Shown: positions 5,894 through 6,496 of the stretch, piece after piece
How positions within the stretch are numbered: the first letter of the stretch is position 1
Layout: each line of letters begins with the position of its first letter
DNA from: Acidobacteriota bacterium
GTDB lineage: Bacteria > Acidobacteriota > Terriglobia > Terriglobales > Acidobacteriaceae
DNA length: 6,496 bases
NCBI GenBank assembly: GCA_021801945.1
Contig: JAKABE010000194.1
Span: 1 to 6,496, forward strand
Direction of reading: 5' to 3'
Made by a program: the position numbers and the translations under genes
The notes under the pieces: model-generated
Seen by the model: the letters and a program-made list of their open reading frames with translations, nothing else
The model's database searches: none
Told to the model about the DNA's origin: nothing

Positions 5894-6496
5894 TCAGAAG
5901 CGCAGCAGATAGGAAACCTTAAGGTAAATGTCCTTGCCGTCATTCATCAACGAAGAGTAAGTCGGCGGCAGGATGGGGTCATTAGGGTTGCACAACCCAT
6001 CAGAGGTCCGGGTACAGAGTGAACGGTTGATATTCGCGAAGTTGCCGATATAACCGAGATAAAGCGCCGTGCCGGGATGCGGCATATAAGTGAACAACGC
6101 GTCGCCAAATAACGTCTTTGAGTTTGTCAGGGCGGTGTATTGCATATCCGGCAGGGTCGCAAGGTACTGGCCGATCAGGCTGAACGAGGCCGCCTGCGTC
6201 ATCTGAAGGTTCCACCGCGAGATCATCTCATGATTGTCGTAGACTACGTCTCCGTTATCTAGATTTGTGAAATGAGAATAAACGTAGTTATTTTGAAGAT
6301 CCATATCGCTCAGGAGCTTGACTTCCAGATTGAGATTCGGGGATAGGAAGTTTACTGGATAAGGTCCTTCATTCGCAGGCGGCCCATAATTCACCACCGT
6401 TCCTTTGGTTACTCCGGTCCCGACAGACAGATAGGGCACTGGAGCCGTGGAAAAACTCACGTTGCTCGTATGGCTGTGATACTCCACGTCCCGTGT
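5894..6496 (-). CDS. C-terminal part of a DUF5916-like outer-membrane beta-barrel protein (5'-partial)
   Basis: The last 200 codons of a larger gene; the frame is open to the right edge, so the true start is outside the window. The visible part alternates polar and hydrophobic residues as in beta-strands and ends in DIYLKVSYLLRF, with the terminal Phe typical of outer-membrane barrels read by the BAM complex. Phrases such as DNHEMISRWNLQMT, LFTYMPHPGTALYLGY and the closing NDGKDIYLKVSYL match my memory of the C-terminus of DUF5916 proteins, which often carry an N-terminal carbohydrate-binding family 9-like domain and are common in Acidobacteriota. Their substrate is unknown. Two cysteines in the last long loop (SLCTRTSDGLC) could form a disulfide. 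GC is about 51 % by hand count over 5941-6480, well below its neighbours. Any TonB plug or signal peptide would be outside the window. A TonB-dependent receptor C-terminus is the main alternative. Confidence 0.72.
   Translation of the reverse strand, partial: TRDVEYHSHTSNVSFSTAPVPYLSVGTGVTKGTVVNYGPPANEGPYPVNFLSPNLNLEVKLLSDMDLQNNYVYSHFTNLDNGDVVYDNHEMISRWNLQMTQAASFSLIGQYLATLPDMQYTALTNSKTLFGDALFTYMPHPGTALYLGYIGNFANINRSLCTRTSDGLCNPNDPILPPTYSSLMNDGKDIYLKVSYLLRF

Noticed and set aside
5851..5922. A 23-codon frame starting in the ATGA at the end of the DUF4254 gene.
   Set aside because: It runs into the antisense of the barrel gene's 3' end, is very short, and resembles no known protein; the ATGA overlap appears to be coincidental.

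Overview
The window reads as a GC-rich (about 60-65 %) chromosomal segment of a Gram-negative bacterium. I infer an Acidobacteriota-like host. The reasons are a cellulose synthase gene preceded by a long BcsQ-like ATPase, a DUF4254 gene, and the C-terminus of a DUF5916-type outer-membrane barrel, a combination I associate with that phylum. No rRNA or taxonomic marker gene is present, so this is only an inference.

Layout. (1) 1-3410, minus strand: the start of a bacterial cellulose synthesis (bcs) operon. A 609-residue protein with a BcsQ/MinD-like ATPase at its C-terminus overlaps by four bases (ATGA) with bcsA, which runs off the left edge before its PilZ domain would be reached. The first part of the BcsQ-like protein resembles BcsR, and an Ala/Gln-rich helix built from tandem DNA repeats joins the two parts. 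(2) 3411-3844: a 434-bp gap without a convincing gene, holding the operon's leader and two inverted repeats. (3) 3845-3920, plus strand: tRNA-Lys(UUU) with encoded CCA. (4) 4024-5067, minus strand: galT, with a -10-like box so close to its ATG that a leaderless mRNA is likely. (5) 5210-5854, plus strand: a DUF4254 gene, divergent from galT. (6) 5894-6496, minus strand: the last 200 codons of a DUF5916-like barrel protein, with clearly lower GC (about 51 %).

How the parts relate. BcsA polymerises UDP-glucose into cellulose and moves it through the inner membrane. BcsQ and BcsR homologues in enterobacteria help assemble and place the synthase. GalT interconverts UDP-glucose/galactose-1-phosphate and glucose-1-phosphate/UDP-galactose, so it draws on the same sugar-nucleotide pool, but it is a separate transcription unit and a functional link is not shown by the sequence. 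No mobile element, CRISPR array or integrase was seen.
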